DNA of 64,000 nucleotides from the NCBI GenBank assembly GCA_019918135.1, contig WBZZ01005935.1:93501-157500 (forward strand), read 5' to 3'. The translations under genes were made by a program, and so were the position numbers. The DNA is from Paulinella micropora. Its lineage: Eukaryota; Cercozoa; Imbricatea; Euglyphida; Paulinellidae. This document shows, in pieces, positions 52,130-62,193 of this stretch (positions within the stretch are counted from its first letter, which is position 1; each line of letters begins with the position of its first letter). The notes beneath the pieces are model-generated. The model was not told the DNA's origin. It ran no database searches and saw only the letters and a program-made list of their open reading frames with translations.

Positions 52130-52790
52130 GGGGTAGCGCAGACAAGTGAGCCAGCCCAGCGTCGGTGATTCCCGAGCTATTACACAGATCGAGGTGTTCG
52201 AGTAAAAGGAAAGACAAGTGAGCAAGCCCCGCGTCTGTGAGCTCGCACCGACTGAGATTGAGGTGCTTAAGGGGTAGCGCAGACAAGTGAGCCAGTCCCA
52301 CGTCAGTGAATTGGGAGCAATAACTCAAATCGAGGTGTTTGAGTGGAAGGAAAGACAAGTGAGCCAGCCCCTCGTCCGTGACAGCCTCGCACGCAAAGAG
52401 ACTGAGGTGTTGGAGAGGCAGCGCGGACAAGTAGGCAAGCCTATCATCAGTGATTCGATGATTGTTGTCTTTGTTTCCTGTGCTTAGACTGAGGTGCTGA
52501 ACACCAGTACTATCAAGCAGTTGGAGAACAGAGTCTGACACGTTCAAGCCTCCCCGTCCGTCCCAAGCTCGAGGCAGGCAAACCTTGGTAAAGGAGACTT
52601 TGCTCTCCCTCCATACTTGACTCAGTGCCAATAGAGGTTCCGCATGTTTGAAGGAACTCAAGTCAAGCACTGGCTCTCGTAATCCTTTCCAGAACTGTGG
52701 ATTTCTTGTTAGGCTTGCTAGGAATTTGCAGACACGCGCTAGAGACGCCATCTTGATCCACCCGACGTAGTCCCGGATGCAACACCACAC
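52130..52790 (-). CDS. F-box/leucine-rich-repeat protein, 3' end replaced
   Basis: The frame opens upstream of the first ATG (52751) with VDVWCCIRDYVGWIKMASLA and RVCKFLASLTRNPQFWKGL, which fits an F-box; no upstream ATG exists before a stop, so the start is broken or on another exon. From residue about 95 come six LRRs of 23-24 residues of the cysteine-containing type (GLAHLSALPLKHLDLSYC-like). Similar proteins use the F-box to hold SKP1 and the LRRs to hold the target. At about 52129 the LRRs end and the frame continues into antisense D5 remnant, stopping at 52014, so the normal C-terminus is lost. Confidence 0.7.
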
Positions 52791-52977
52791 GTCAACCTCC
52801 AGCTTCCCAGCAGTAGCTTGTTGCTCTGAGAGTCGTTAAATTTTATCTGACCAGGACCTGTCCTTCTTGCCTCTCCTTCTTCTGCTTCTTCGGTTGCTTG
52901 TGCTTCACTTGCTTCGTTTGGTCCGGGATTCTTCTCTTGGTGGAAGAGGAGGAGGCCTGCTAAAGATAACAGCTTGC

Positions 52978-52999
52978 ATGTATGTACATACGTACGTAA

Positions 53000-53030
<31 letters not shown>

Positions 53031-53160
53031 TGTATGTATTTATGTTTGTATGTATGTATGTATGTAATAAGTATGTATGTATGTATGCAATTAATATTGT
53101 AACATTGTATGTATGTACGTGTGTGTGTGTGTGTGATTATGTCGATGTATGTGTATGTGT
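52978..53160. repeat. (TATG)n microsatellite, then GT repeat
   Basis: Several interrupted blocks of TATG/GTAT units between 52978 and 53115, followed by GT and GTAT-rich sequence. It overlaps the 3' end of the Lys-rich gene at 53137. Just upstream, 52857-52921 duplicates part of that gene. Confidence 0.9.
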
Positions 53161-53502
53161 ATTTGTATACATGTGCTCTGAGACCAGGACCTGTCCTTCT
53201 TGCCTCTCCTTCTTCTGCTTCTTCGGTTGCTTGTGCTTCACTTGCTTCTTGTTTGCCCGCTTCGTCTTCTTCCGAGCAAATTCCTTGCGCCTTCGCTTTT
53301 TCCTTTTCTCCAAGTTTTCTTGCTGCTTGTCAACTGGTGGCGGAGCCGATGCTACTGGTGGAGCTGCTGCTGCTGCATTTAGAGGTCGGAGTGGAGCCTG
53401 CGGACGAAGCGGATGAGGATGAACCTCTACAATTTCCACCTCCCCTTCATCATCCGAAGAACCAATAGCAATATATTCACGTTCGCCGCGATTGTCGCTC
53501 AT
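53137..53502 (-). CDS. Small Lys/Arg-rich protein with acidic N-terminus
   Basis: ATG at 53502 (MSDNRGEREYIAIGSSDDEG). An acidic stretch, an Ala/Pro linker, then a strongly basic region (ENLEKRKKRRRKEFARKKTK). It looks nuclear and nucleic-acid-binding. The last residues are translation of the microsatellite, so the true end may have been lost. The coding segment for KHKQPKKQKKERQEGQVLV is duplicated at 52857-52921. Confidence 0.5.
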   Translation of the reverse strand: MSDNRGEREYIAIGSSDDEGEVEIVEVHPHPLRPQAPLRPLNAAAAAPPVASAPPPVDKQQENLEKRKKRRRKEFARKKTKRANKKQVKHKQPKKQKKERQEGQVLVSEHMYTNTHTHTST

Positions 53503-54174
53503 GGGCAAGATGTTTCCAGCCAACTATACACACACAAGCAAAAACACAATACCGTGGACATGTAATAATGCCTGTCATCCACCAAAGATCAGTCTTTCAG
53601 GAGTTGTGTTTTGGCGTCGACGGTGTTGGTGATGGGGTCCCGATTCAAATTGGAGGTTGCCAGGCCTTAAACCTCCCACTCACGGCAGGCACATTATAGC
53701 TAACCCAATATGGTGGATTCAGAATGCTCCCCTTCAGTTTGGGCCCCCATAAACCTAAAATTGGGGTGCCCGGGATACCAGGTAAGTTTAATGAGCAATA
53801 CTTTTTCAAACGCATCTGGCGTGCTGCTGCCTTTGCTGCCTCTGCTAGTACTGTTGCTGTCACTGGCGGTGTCTCTGCTAGTACTGTTGCTGTCACTGGA
53901 GGTGTTCGAGGGTCAGATATGATTAAAAACCCCTAATGTAGGAAGTTGCATAAATATGCTATAAATGAGACATATAAGATGTAACATCAAACAGAAGCTA
54001 ATAGTGCCCTCCCATATACTTCAGTTTGGCAATGATCGTTAGCTGAAAGTTCCTAATACCAAGCAGTTTTAATAATACTTAAGTTATCATCATTATGCTG
54101 ATCGACCTGTCAATACTTTGATACCGTGGAAACAGGAGGCCCTAGTCCCAAATAAAAACATTGTCTGACACATA
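53503..54174. other. Spacer with dispersed-repeat sequence
   Basis: Lower-GC sequence. Bases 53730-53790 (CAGTTTGGGCCCCCATAAAC and onward) resemble stretches near 62750 and 61030. A short imperfect repeat (GCTAGTACTGTTGCTGTCAC twice, 53840-53900) is present. No gene is supported. Confidence 0.5.
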
Positions 54175-55415
54175 TTAGTTGCATAACATAAAAATCGAGT
54201 CTTTCCCTGGCTTGCTAGTTGGATAGATTTCATACGATCGCACAAGATCAGGATCTCTGCGAATACATTGGCTGCAGTGTCGCGGATAGAGTAGTTTCTT
54301 GTTTTCCGCTTTCTTGAAACAACGTGCACACACATGCACATACCGCTGCGAACACGACCAGCACAGCCTCGGAAAACTCTGGTAACAACCAATAGATGCA
54401 GCAGTGCAGTAATAACAAAGATACAACGCTACCTTGGGTCTGCATGAGTCAGGTATAAACTTGGGTAATTGGTCAAACTTGAGATATTTCGACCCTGGTT
54501 CGTCACTTACTGAAGAACGGGGCGATGCAACTGGTACTTTTGTTGCTTTGTTTCTGAACAACCACACTTTGCAATTCTGTGGAGTGGCAACCTGCATAGA
54601 AGACTTAAATATTGTAGCCACAGCTTCGTTGAGGACAGCGTTGCTTGTTACTACGCTCTGGTCTCCGTACGTTTCGTCTGCCTGCATAGATACTTTACAC
54701 CATGCCCGGTAATAGGCACTACTGGAAGACAATGGGTACAGTACCTGTTCCGCGGTGTACTTGTGCATTGCACCTCTAAACTGTAACCATTTCAAAACTG
54801 CAAATTTGTTGACGCCGTTCAGGATCACCATGCCTTCTATGTCTTTGGTCCACCGTAGAACATTTTCCGGTAATGTTACAGTGAACTCTGTCAGAGCATC
54901 CAGTTCCTCACCCGGATCAACCCGCAAACGACCAGTTGTAACCGGGCTCATGTAGATACCTACCCTTCTAGCGACACGCCTCAAGTCGTGCACGGAGTAC
55001 TGTTCAGCTTGTTGCAGTTCTTGAGCGGCTCCAAGAACACTGTAGATTTCTTTGTTGACTGTGTCTGCCAGGGACTTGTAACACGAGCCAGAAAAGTTCA
55101 TCATACTCATGACGGCGTTGCGCAAATTGACTAGGAATGAGGCTTGCGAATGTTCGTGTACACAGTAAATTTTCTTGATCGGACGAGGCATCCGGGCACC
55201 TTGCATCAAACACTCCCTCACAACTACCTCGTCTTCCAGCAACTGCCCAGGTAAATAACAAATAGCAGGAACAGAAGAAGAAGAAGAAGAAGAAGAAGAA
55301 GAAGAAGAAGAAGAAGAAGAAGAAGAAGAAGAAGAAGAAGAAAAAGAAGAAGAAGAAAAAGAAGAAGAAGAAGAAGAAGAAGAAGAAGAAGAAGAAGAAG
55401 AAGAAGAAGAAGAAG

Positions 55416-55446
<31 letters not shown>

Positions 55447-55575
55447 TTGTGAAGTTTTCTCTTCGGCCACGCGACAGCGACCTCCAAAACTTCTTGCCGG
55501 TTGGTGCCGCTTTGCACTACGGTTTTCTACTGTCCCTTGCCGCCGCTTGCGATCGATATCAACAGTTAAACTCAT
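54175..55575 (-). CDS. Unknown protein with poly-serine tract and C-terminal Cys-rich domain
   Basis: ATG at 55575; 466 residues; intact. Residues 45-105 are almost pure serine, encoded by the GAA/TTC repeat. The next 250 residues are globular (KIYCVHEHSQASFLVNLRNA, LRVDPGEELDALTEFTVTL). The end has LCYYCTAAS, LCWSCSQRYVHVCARCFKK and HCSQCIRRD, a four-pair cysteine cluster typical of zinc-binding (RING/treble-clef-like) domains. If RING-like it might act in ubiquitin transfer near the F-box gene; unproven. Tract length should vary between isolates. Confidence 0.7.
55270..55443. repeat. (GAA)n trinucleotide repeat
   Basis: About 57 GAA units with a few AAA interruptions, in frame within the gene on the minus strand, where it encodes serine. 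Confidence 0.95.
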
Positions 55576-55603
55576 GCGAAAGATGTTTGAAGGTAACTAC
55601 AAA

Positions 55604-55636
<33 letters not shown>

Positions 55637-55666
55637 GAGAGAGAGAGAGTGGACAGAGAAACAGAC

Positions 55667-55699
<33 letters not shown>

Positions 55700-55748
55700 G
55701 AGAGAGGGAGAGAGAGAGAGGGAGGGAGAGAGAGAGAGAGAGTGAGAG
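55604..55748. repeat. (GA)n microsatellite
   Basis: Interrupted GA dinucleotide tract between two minus-strand genes, next to the start of the poly-serine gene. Confidence 0.95.
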
Positions 55749-55869
55749 ATGTCCGTCACTTCCGGCAAGAACACAGCAGCCAAGCCCAAACAACAAGAAG
55801 GTCTGCGGAAAAGACTTTCCCCACACGGCCGCCAAAAAAAAAGAGAATCGGGATTTTTAATGAGGATGA

Positions 55870-56631
55870 TCAGTACATCGTCAACTCTGTGCAGTGTAAA
55901 CAGAATCTCTCGCCATCCCGGTAGACCCAGTGAGGGGTGACAGGCCCCGTCACACCTTTCTGGAGCAAGTCCGTCCAGGTAAAGAGCCCCTTGTCGTAAT
56001 CGGCATTCTTCATGTAGACATCTCCTAACAAGTTGAGCATTTGCACCGACACCATTTGCTTCAGCACGGCCTCGATTTCGGCGCGGCTCTGCACGCAGAA
56101 GGTTTCGTGGTCCAGGTACAGAAACACGGAACCATTCCAGCGGCGACATTGCTCGCATACATGGTCGACGCCCTGAATCCACAACCTGCAGGCAATCTTG
56201 GTTTTGTCACTGTCGAGGCTGTGGTGGCAGTAAAGCTCTAGAGCTGTCGCAATGCGTTCATCCAGGTTGTAGCGTTTGCCGGCGTTGAGGTCCAGGCAGC
56301 CCCCCAGATCATAAGGAACCCCCTTTTCGTAGTACAGGTTCCCGGGAAAGCCATGGAGGGGGAATTTGGTGTAACCTCCCTTGAGGGCGACCTCTTCGAT
56401 GGCGTCGGCCACCGGCCCGCGCACGCGACCAAGGTGTTCTTCCTGCGCTTCGGTCGCCAACGGGAGAAGACACTCGCTGAGGCTGCGACAGGTCGTGCCC
56501 AGCACGGCCACGGACGGCGGAGACCACGAGGACAGGTGCCGCAGCAGTTCCTCCGGCAGTGCGGTCAACTGCGCCACCAACGAACCCGTATGTCCCAGCT
56601 TGGGCTTTTTCTTCACGGGAGCGGCTCTCAT
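55870..56631 (-). CDS. F-box protein
   Basis: ATG at 56631; 253 residues; intact frame to TGA at 55870. After a Lys-rich start, residues about 22-60 read QLTALPEELLRHLSSWSPPS and VAVLGTTCRSLSECLLPL, a clear F-box (L-P-x-E-(L/I)-L...L...C-R). The remainder is not LRR or WD40; it has histidines and cysteines (CRLWIQGVDHVCEQCRRW, FCLHCTEL) and a LYLDHETFCVQSR strand, perhaps a small zinc domain that binds a target. F-box proteins plug into SKP1; an SKP1 gene is 14 kb away. Best-supported partner of the viral SKP1. Confidence 0.75.
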   Translation of the reverse strand: MRAAPVKKKPKLGHTGSLVAQLTALPEELLRHLSSWSPPSVAVLGTTCRSLSECLLPLATEAQEEHLGRVRGPVADAIEEVALKGGYTKFPLHGFPGNLYYEKGVPYDLGGCLDLNAGKRYNLDERIATALELYCHHSLDSDKTKIACRLWIQGVDHVCEQCRRWNGSVFLYLDHETFCVQSRAEIEAVLKQMVSVQMLNLLGDVYMKNADYDKGLFTWTDLLQKGVTGPVTPHWVYRDGERFCLHCTELTMY

Positions 56632-56829
56632 GGTTTTTTCTAGTGTTCAAACATCGGAACAACAACAAACGAAACGAAAAACACTGGAAGAAGATAGCAC
56701 AAAGGTCAGGTTTGGACGGGTACTATCTTTTCTTTTCTCACAAACAAGAATTCGTGCACACGGAACGATACACAAAAACGTCTACAAAAAGAATGCCTGC
56801 CGGCAGCCTTCCACGCATGTCCACATAAC

Positions 56830-57355
56830 GATACACACACATGCACGCAATCACGCAATCACACACAATCACGCATGCACAGAACGGTACACGCAATCAC
56901 ACACACACAATAACACACAATCACGCAATCACACACACAGAACGGTATACACAAAGAACGACACACAGCACACGAATGTCTGCAAAATGATCCTGGACAT
57001 GCACAGAAACAACATTTCTCAAGAACAGACACCCGACTATGCCACACGCAATCACACACACGACGATACACACGCAATCACTCAAACAGAATGATACACG
57101 CACACAATCATGTACACAATCATACACACACGCAATCCTACACACACACAATCATACACGCACGCAATCATACACGCACGCACAATCATACACACACGCA
57201 ATCACACACAATCATACACACACGCAATCACACACAATCATACACACAGGACGGTACACAGCACACGAATGTCTGCGAAATGACCCTGGACATGCACAGA
57301 AACAACATTTCTCAAGAACAGACACCCGACTATGCGCAGCACACACACACAGATA
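56830..57355. repeat. CA-rich simple repeats with a 70-bp direct duplication
   Basis: ACACACAATCACGCAATC-type units make up most of the region. A non-simple block of about 73 bases (ACGAATGTCTGC..., ...CAAGAACAGACACCCGACTATG) occurs at 56966-57038 and 57264-57336 with two differences. It includes ATGTC/GACAT inverted pairs. Confidence 0.85.
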
Positions 57356-57416
57356 GTCGCTTTCAGTTTTTGCTGTGAAACAAAAACCGCGCATTATGTC
57401 GGCCCCCCCCCCCCCA

Positions 57417-57570
57417 TTCGACACAACCCATTGGGTTGGCGCAATGCTGTCAACATTGGGTTTGCGAAATGGCGAGCCCATTGTGCGTCCCCAATGCATC
57501 GTAGCGGCCCCCCTCTTCGACACAACCCATTGGGTTTGCCCAATGCTGTCAACATTGGGTTTGCGCAATG
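57417..57570. repeat. Two direct repeats of a CCCATTGGG palindromic unit
   Basis: Units at about 57417-57480 and 57517-57572 each have TTCGACACAACCCATTGGGT and GCAATGCTGTCAACATTGGG. AACCCATTGGGTT is a perfect palindrome and CAATG/CATTG pairs recur. It abuts the end of the gene at 57549 and a C run, and may be a protein-binding or origin-like element. Confidence 0.75.
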
Positions 57571-59171
57571 GCAGCCGCGGCTGCCGGCGCCGGCGCCGGC
57601 ACTGGCGGCGGCGGCAGTGCCGAGATCTCCTCCAGCAGCCCCTGCACTGCCTTGCTCCCGCCCACGATCGCCGCCGCGCTCTTTTCTTGCGCCCGCGCGA
57701 AGTTCTGGTTCTGCGCCGCGGTGGCGCGGTAGAAGGCCGCCGACTCCGCAAAGAAGTGCTGGACTACGCTCAGTGCCTCGCCGAACGCCTTGAGCTTCTT
57801 TTCCAGGCCCGCCGGCAACGACTCGGCGCGCGCCGACGACGACGAAGACGAGGCCGCCTCCGCCGCCTTTTCTGATTCCTGGCAGCTCTCCATGTAGCGC
57901 GGCGGCAGCCAGTTAGGGTCCTGGGCCCGCTTGCGTACCACCTCCAGCAGACCCGACGGTAGCAGGAAGCCCTTGGCCTGGCCCCGTTCGTCATAAATGC
58001 GGTTGCCGCAGTGCTCGATAGCGGCCAGATGTGGCACCAAGTCGGCCGCCAGCCCGAGGCTCACGAACGTGGCCAGCCCCGTCTGCAGCGCGACGTGGGG
58101 CAGGCCGTCCGCGGCGCCCTTGCCCGCGGGGGCGCGCAGCGTCATCATGACGTACAGGGCCTCAGCGGACGCGGTATTGAGCGGCTGCGGCGCCGAACGA
58201 TCGAACGGGATAGCGGGCAGCACGATCAGCTGGCCCAGATCGCCCACGGTGCTCGCTGAACACGTCGCGGCCCAGGCTGTGCAGGTTGCGCGCCACGGGG
58301 TCGAACTTCTTGTGGTGGCCCGCCACTTCCTGGGGCGGGCGCCAGTGCAGGCCGCGCAACGCCTTCGAGGTGCCCACGCGCACTTGCTGCACGGCCTTGT
58401 CCTTGCCGAACACGCCGAGCGCCGCCAGGCTCTTGCTGTTGAGCGGCTTGCTCAGGCGCAGACGCGCGCTCCAGCCCCAGTTGCCACGGCTCCGTGTCCC
58501 GGCGGCCCCGGAGTTGTCGTTGTTGCCGGGCAGCCCCGGCTCCGTCATGTAGAACTTCTGCTTGGCCTGCAACTGCTGGGGCAGCGCGCGCGAGTCGTGC
58601 CGCACCGACCAGACCGCCTTCAGCAGGGCGCTGTGCTCCGCGAACTTGCCCGCAAGGGCGCCGGGCATCTTGATGAGCGACTCTATGTTGCGGTCTTCCC
58701 AGGGGTTGATCTGTTGCCCGGCCTGCAGCTGCGTAACGCCCGCCTGCAGGTCGGGGGCGCGTTTCTCTTCCGCCTCGTCCTCGGACGTGGACGCGGAGCT
58801 GTCGCCCTGGCGGGCTTCGCCTTCTTCTTGGGCTTGGCGCCTTCTTCGGTCTTTCTTTTCTTGGCACTTCGGTTTTCTTCCCCCTGCTGTGGCCTTGTCT
58901 TGCTCTTCTTCTTGCTCTTCTTCTTGTTGTTGCTCTTCTTGTGGCTCTTCTTGGCCTTCTGGCCATCCGCGCCGGCTTCGCGGCGCCCGCGTTTCTTGGA
59001 CACTGCTTCGTCCCCGCTCTTCTCCTCCTCCTCGTCCTCCTTGTCGTCGTCCGCGATAAACGACCCGTCGTCGTCGCTCTCTTGTGAGTCCTCCCCGCTG
59101 TCCAGGGACTCCTCCGAGTCGCTGCTCTCGTCGCTCCCGCCGGCCGCTTCCGAGTCCAAGTACTTGCTCAT
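57549..59171 (-). CDS. Unknown protein with acidic and Lys-rich N-terminus, two frameshifts
   Basis: ATG at 59171 (MSKYLDSEAAGGSDES). Residues 1-60 are Ser/Asp/Glu-rich, 60-115 Lys-rich (KKSHKKSNNKKKSKKKSKTR), like nuclear or DNA-packaging proteins. The frame changes near 58815 to a globular part (QINPWEDRNIESLIKMPGAL) and near 58240 to a C-terminal part (LIVLPAIPFDRSAPQPLNTA, later a Ser run and a helical ESAAFYRATAAQNQNFARAQ). About 540 residues. It could be a virion core or DNA-binding structural protein; the composition suggests it, but no family match is known to me. Confidence 0.5.
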
Positions 59172-59990
59172 GGTTTTGGGTTGTGTACCGTCTACGAGAT
59201 GCAAAAATAGGCACACAGCAAGAACTGCTCTCACACGGCAGGACGAGCAAAACGGCGCAGAGGGGGGGGGGGGGAATGTGTGTGTGTGTGTGGGGGGGGG
59301 GGGGGGAATGTGTGTGGGGGGACGAAATGAGGGAGAGGGGGGAAATGAGGGAGAGAGGCGGGGCACGCACTGCAAAGTGTCGATTCTGGAGACCGTGCGT
59401 GTCTCTCTCTTTGTTTCGCCCTTGCGCCTTCCCAGTTTGGGTAGGTAGGGGGGGCCGCTGGGTGGACGTTAACAGGGGGGGGGGGGGGGCCGGCTTGCGC
59501 TGTGCTACTTCGTACGTGCAGCCCCCCCCCCCCCCCTTTCTCTCTCTCTCTCTCTCTCTGCTCTTCTCGTGCAAAGGGGGAGGGGGGCCGCTGGAAGCGA
59601 GGGGGCGCGGAGTGGGGGGCAAGGGGGAGGGGCGGGACAGGGAAGAAGGAATATGTCGGCGGCAAAGGTTTTAGGGATGGGGAGAGGCTCGGAAACAAGC
59701 TGCCTGACGGGGGATTTCGTTCTCTTTCACCGGACCCAGCATCCCTCAAGCCTCTCACCGCCCGCTCCCCCCCCTATCCCCCCCCCCCCCCCCGCCACAC
59801 CTGCGCTAGCTGTCAAACAACCTTCCTTGGTATTTTTCTTTTTTGTTGTTGAGTGCAACGTGTTTTTGTTTTTGGCTCTTGTGGCCGGCGCTCCCCGCCC
59901 CACCCTTCGTCCCCTCTCACACAAAAACAAAAACACAGTGCACAGCGTAAAACAAAGTGTGAAAGAGGGGAGGCACAACAATTGGCCGCG
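59172..59990. other. Spacer rich in G/C runs and GA/CT repeats
   Basis: G runs at about 59262-59274, 59292-59307 and 59475-59489, a C run at 59522-59536, CT repeats and another C run at about 59778-59794. No gene is supported on either strand. Confidence 0.65.
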
Positions 59991-59995
59991 CTAGA

Positions 59996-60163
59996 CGATG
60001 TCGGAGCAAGGAATTCCGGCTGGCCCGGGCGTTGGTCCGGGGCCTGGCGAATTATCTGGATCAGCGAAACGTAGGCCAGGAAGAGGCGCTGGAGGCCGAG
60101 AGGGACAAACAAGAAATTTATGAATATAGCACAAGCATTACCAATGCATTGAATCAGAAGTAA
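59996..60163 (+). pseudogene. Fragment of a coding region
   Basis: From about 60008 the frame reads KEFRLARALVRGLANYLDQR then QEEALEAERDKQEIYEYS, ending at TAA 60161-60163. A neighbouring frame just upstream (GEAQQLAALDDVGA) also looks coding, so a frameshift near 60008 is likely. The gene's start is not identifiable. Helical and charged; no family. Confidence 0.4.
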
Positions 60164-60235
60164 ATGTAAGTAACTACCAACGCTAATAGTATGTACACAC
60201 AATGACATATATTAAAGTAAGTGATATTACTCAAC

Positions 60236-60292
60236 AGAGAGACAGAGAGAGACAGAGAGAGACAGAGAGAGAGACAGAGAGAGACAGCAAGG

Positions 60293-60327
<35 letters not shown>

Positions 60328-60352
60328 CGAGAGAGAGAGAGAGAGAGAGAGT
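60236..60352. repeat. (GA)n/(GACA)n microsatellite
   Basis: Interrupted GA and GACA units. Confidence 0.95.
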
Positions 60353-60624
60353 TTGAAGTGGAAAAAAAGCAACCACAAAGAAATCCCTTTCCTGGTTTTG
60401 TCCTTTTTCTCTTGCTTACTGTCTTTCTTTCATCCTATCTTTTTTCTTTTTCTTTTCTCGTGCATTTTACTCTTGCCAGGAGCTTTCTTTTGAACCTTAG
60501 TTGCATATTTCCTTAGGATGTACTTTCGTTCCTTGGAGCCAGAATTCATTTGGATAAGGCTGTTCTTGATTTTTCCTTCGTCTGTTTCTCATTAACCCTT
60601 GCTTACTGTAATAATCAAAATTTA

Positions 60625-60625
<1 letters not shown>

Positions 60626-60671
<46 letters not shown>

Positions 60672-60884
60672 AGCCGAAAGACTTCTCTAACTTCAAATGG
60701 GTTTACTAGTAATTTTGCTTATATTTATAAATAAAGGCAGAGCACAAAAGCGAGAGAAAAAGAGAGACAGAACAAGAGAGAATAAAAGCTGTATCAAGAA
60801 GATCGCATAGCAGAAAGACTTCTCTGACGTCAAATGGGTTTACTAGTAATTTTGCTTATCTTTATAAATAAAGGCAGAGAGAAA
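60626..60884. repeat. Poly-A run followed by a 65-bp direct duplication
   Basis: An uninterrupted A run of over 40 bases (60626-60668) is followed by GAAAGACTTCTCTAACTTCA...AATAAAGGCAGAG at about 60676-60741 and again at 60811-60876 with a few changes, separated by a GA-rich stretch. Poly-A next to a duplicated block recalls the tail of a retroposed element. Confidence 0.75.
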
Positions 60885-60984
60885 GAGAGAGAGAAAAAGA
60901 GAGACAGAAAAAGAGAGAGAAAAAGAGAGAGAGAGAGAGGTCCAGCGCCATAGCCTTGTTTCACGCCAAATGATTCTATTTCTG

Positions 60985-61545
60985 ACACTGCAGGGGAATG
61001 GCTCCTTCCCCGCCATTCCCGGTGGCACCCAGCCAAACAGTACATTGGTGCCCCCCCATAAACTGCAGATCGGAAAGGATTCATGACGCATGTGTGTCAA
61101 AGCGCTTTACGCAGAATCTATGGAATTCATTAAGGCAAGGCCACTCATACTAACCGGCAATGAGGAAACTCCCCTCAGCTCGGACTTCCCGCACACTGGA
61201 GGTGTGTTGCCCTGGGTTACAAGGCAAATTTTGTTTTATTTTATATATACAACACCACAAGACATCTTTCAGGAAAATAGCAAACTTTCAGGAAAACAGC
61301 ACATCTTTCAGGACTGCAGTTTCCACATGTAGACTGCAGTTTCCAAAACTCTTATTCACCGTAGGCATACTCCCCCTTTAGACTTGAAAACACTGCTAGT
61401 GGCGTTGCTGCGAGTCCTGGTGCTGACGCTGTTGGTGAACAGCCGTTGCCTGCAAATATGCATTTGCCGCTTGTGCGTTACCATAGCAACCTCTTACTAT
61501 TGCAACCTGGGACGGTTCGGTGCGGTAACCGTTTGTCGATCCCGA
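60985..61545. repeat. Dispersed repeat, copy 1 (second copy in pieces at 62555-63880)
   Basis: Three blocks match later sequence in the same order: 60985-61060 with 62560-62640 (CCTTCCCCGCCATTCCCGGT), 61193-61230 with 62768-62802 (CACACTGGAGGTGTGTTG) and 61443-61545 with 63778-63875 (CAACCTGGGACG(G/A)TTCGGTGCG). The second copy has about 900 bases more between the last two blocks. This looks like a decayed mobile or host repeat. Confidence 0.7.
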
Positions 61546-61549
61546 TGTA

Positions 61550-62041
61550 TCAGGATCTTACTGTCTTTCTTTTTTTCCGAACTAGGTTCTTTTCTTCCTC
61601 ACCCTCCTGCTCCTCTTCACCATCATCGTCTGTTCTTTCCCGTGCCGACCGTGCCGCTTGTCTTCCTCTTTTTTTGTTTCGTTCAACTTCCCGCGCTTGT
61701 CGAATCTCCGCCAGGGTTGCCATTTGCTCATACCGTAACTTTGCCTGTTGATATTCCCGGAAGAAAGCAGGATCCTGTTCGTAATTTTCCTTAGCACGCT
61801 GGTATTCATCCTCTAACATCTCGACCTGTTTGTAGATATCAGACCCTATTCGTATTTCTCCCCTGTGCCATAGCTCGTCTTCTGAATCGTCATCTGATTC
61901 TTCTGCTGCCTGTTCTGCTGCTGAAGCAGTAGCAGGAGCTACGGGTGTTGATGCTATTGATGCCTCAGCTGCTTCTGTTGGTACTGGTGCTGTCGCTGGC
62001 AGTGGCTCTGCTGCCGCCGTTGCACTGTCTGGCAACATCAT
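61550..62041 (-). CDS. Small acidic coiled-coil protein with basic tail
   Basis: ATG at 62041 (MMLPDSATAAAEPL); 163 residues. Ala/Pro/Thr-rich start, acidic SDDDSEDELWHRGE, a coiled coil (YQRAKENYEQDPAFFREYQQ) and a basic end (KNLVRKKRKTVRS). Composition is similar to chromatin-associated or viral nuclear proteins. A GA microsatellite precedes the start. Confidence 0.55.
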   Translation of the reverse strand: MMLPDSATAAAEPLPATAPVPTEAAEASIASTPVAPATASAAEQAAEESDDDSEDELWHRGEIRIGSDIYKQVEMLEDEYQRAKENYEQDPAFFREYQQAKLRYEQMATLAEIRQAREVERNKKRGRQAARSARERTDDDGEEEQEGEEEKNLVRKKRKTVRS

Positions 62042-62067
62042 CTTCTGCTGCTGCTGCACGATGTAAG

Positions 62068-62151
62068 CAGAGAGAGAGAGAGAGAGGAAGAGAGAGAGAG
62101 GAAGAGGGAGAGAGAGAGAGAGACAGGAAGAGAGAGAGAGAGACACACACA

Positions 62152-62193
<42 letters not shown>

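Noticed and set aside
57091-57378. His/Thr-rich frame in CA repeats
   Set aside because: It is a direct translation of the CA microsatellite, with many shadow frames.
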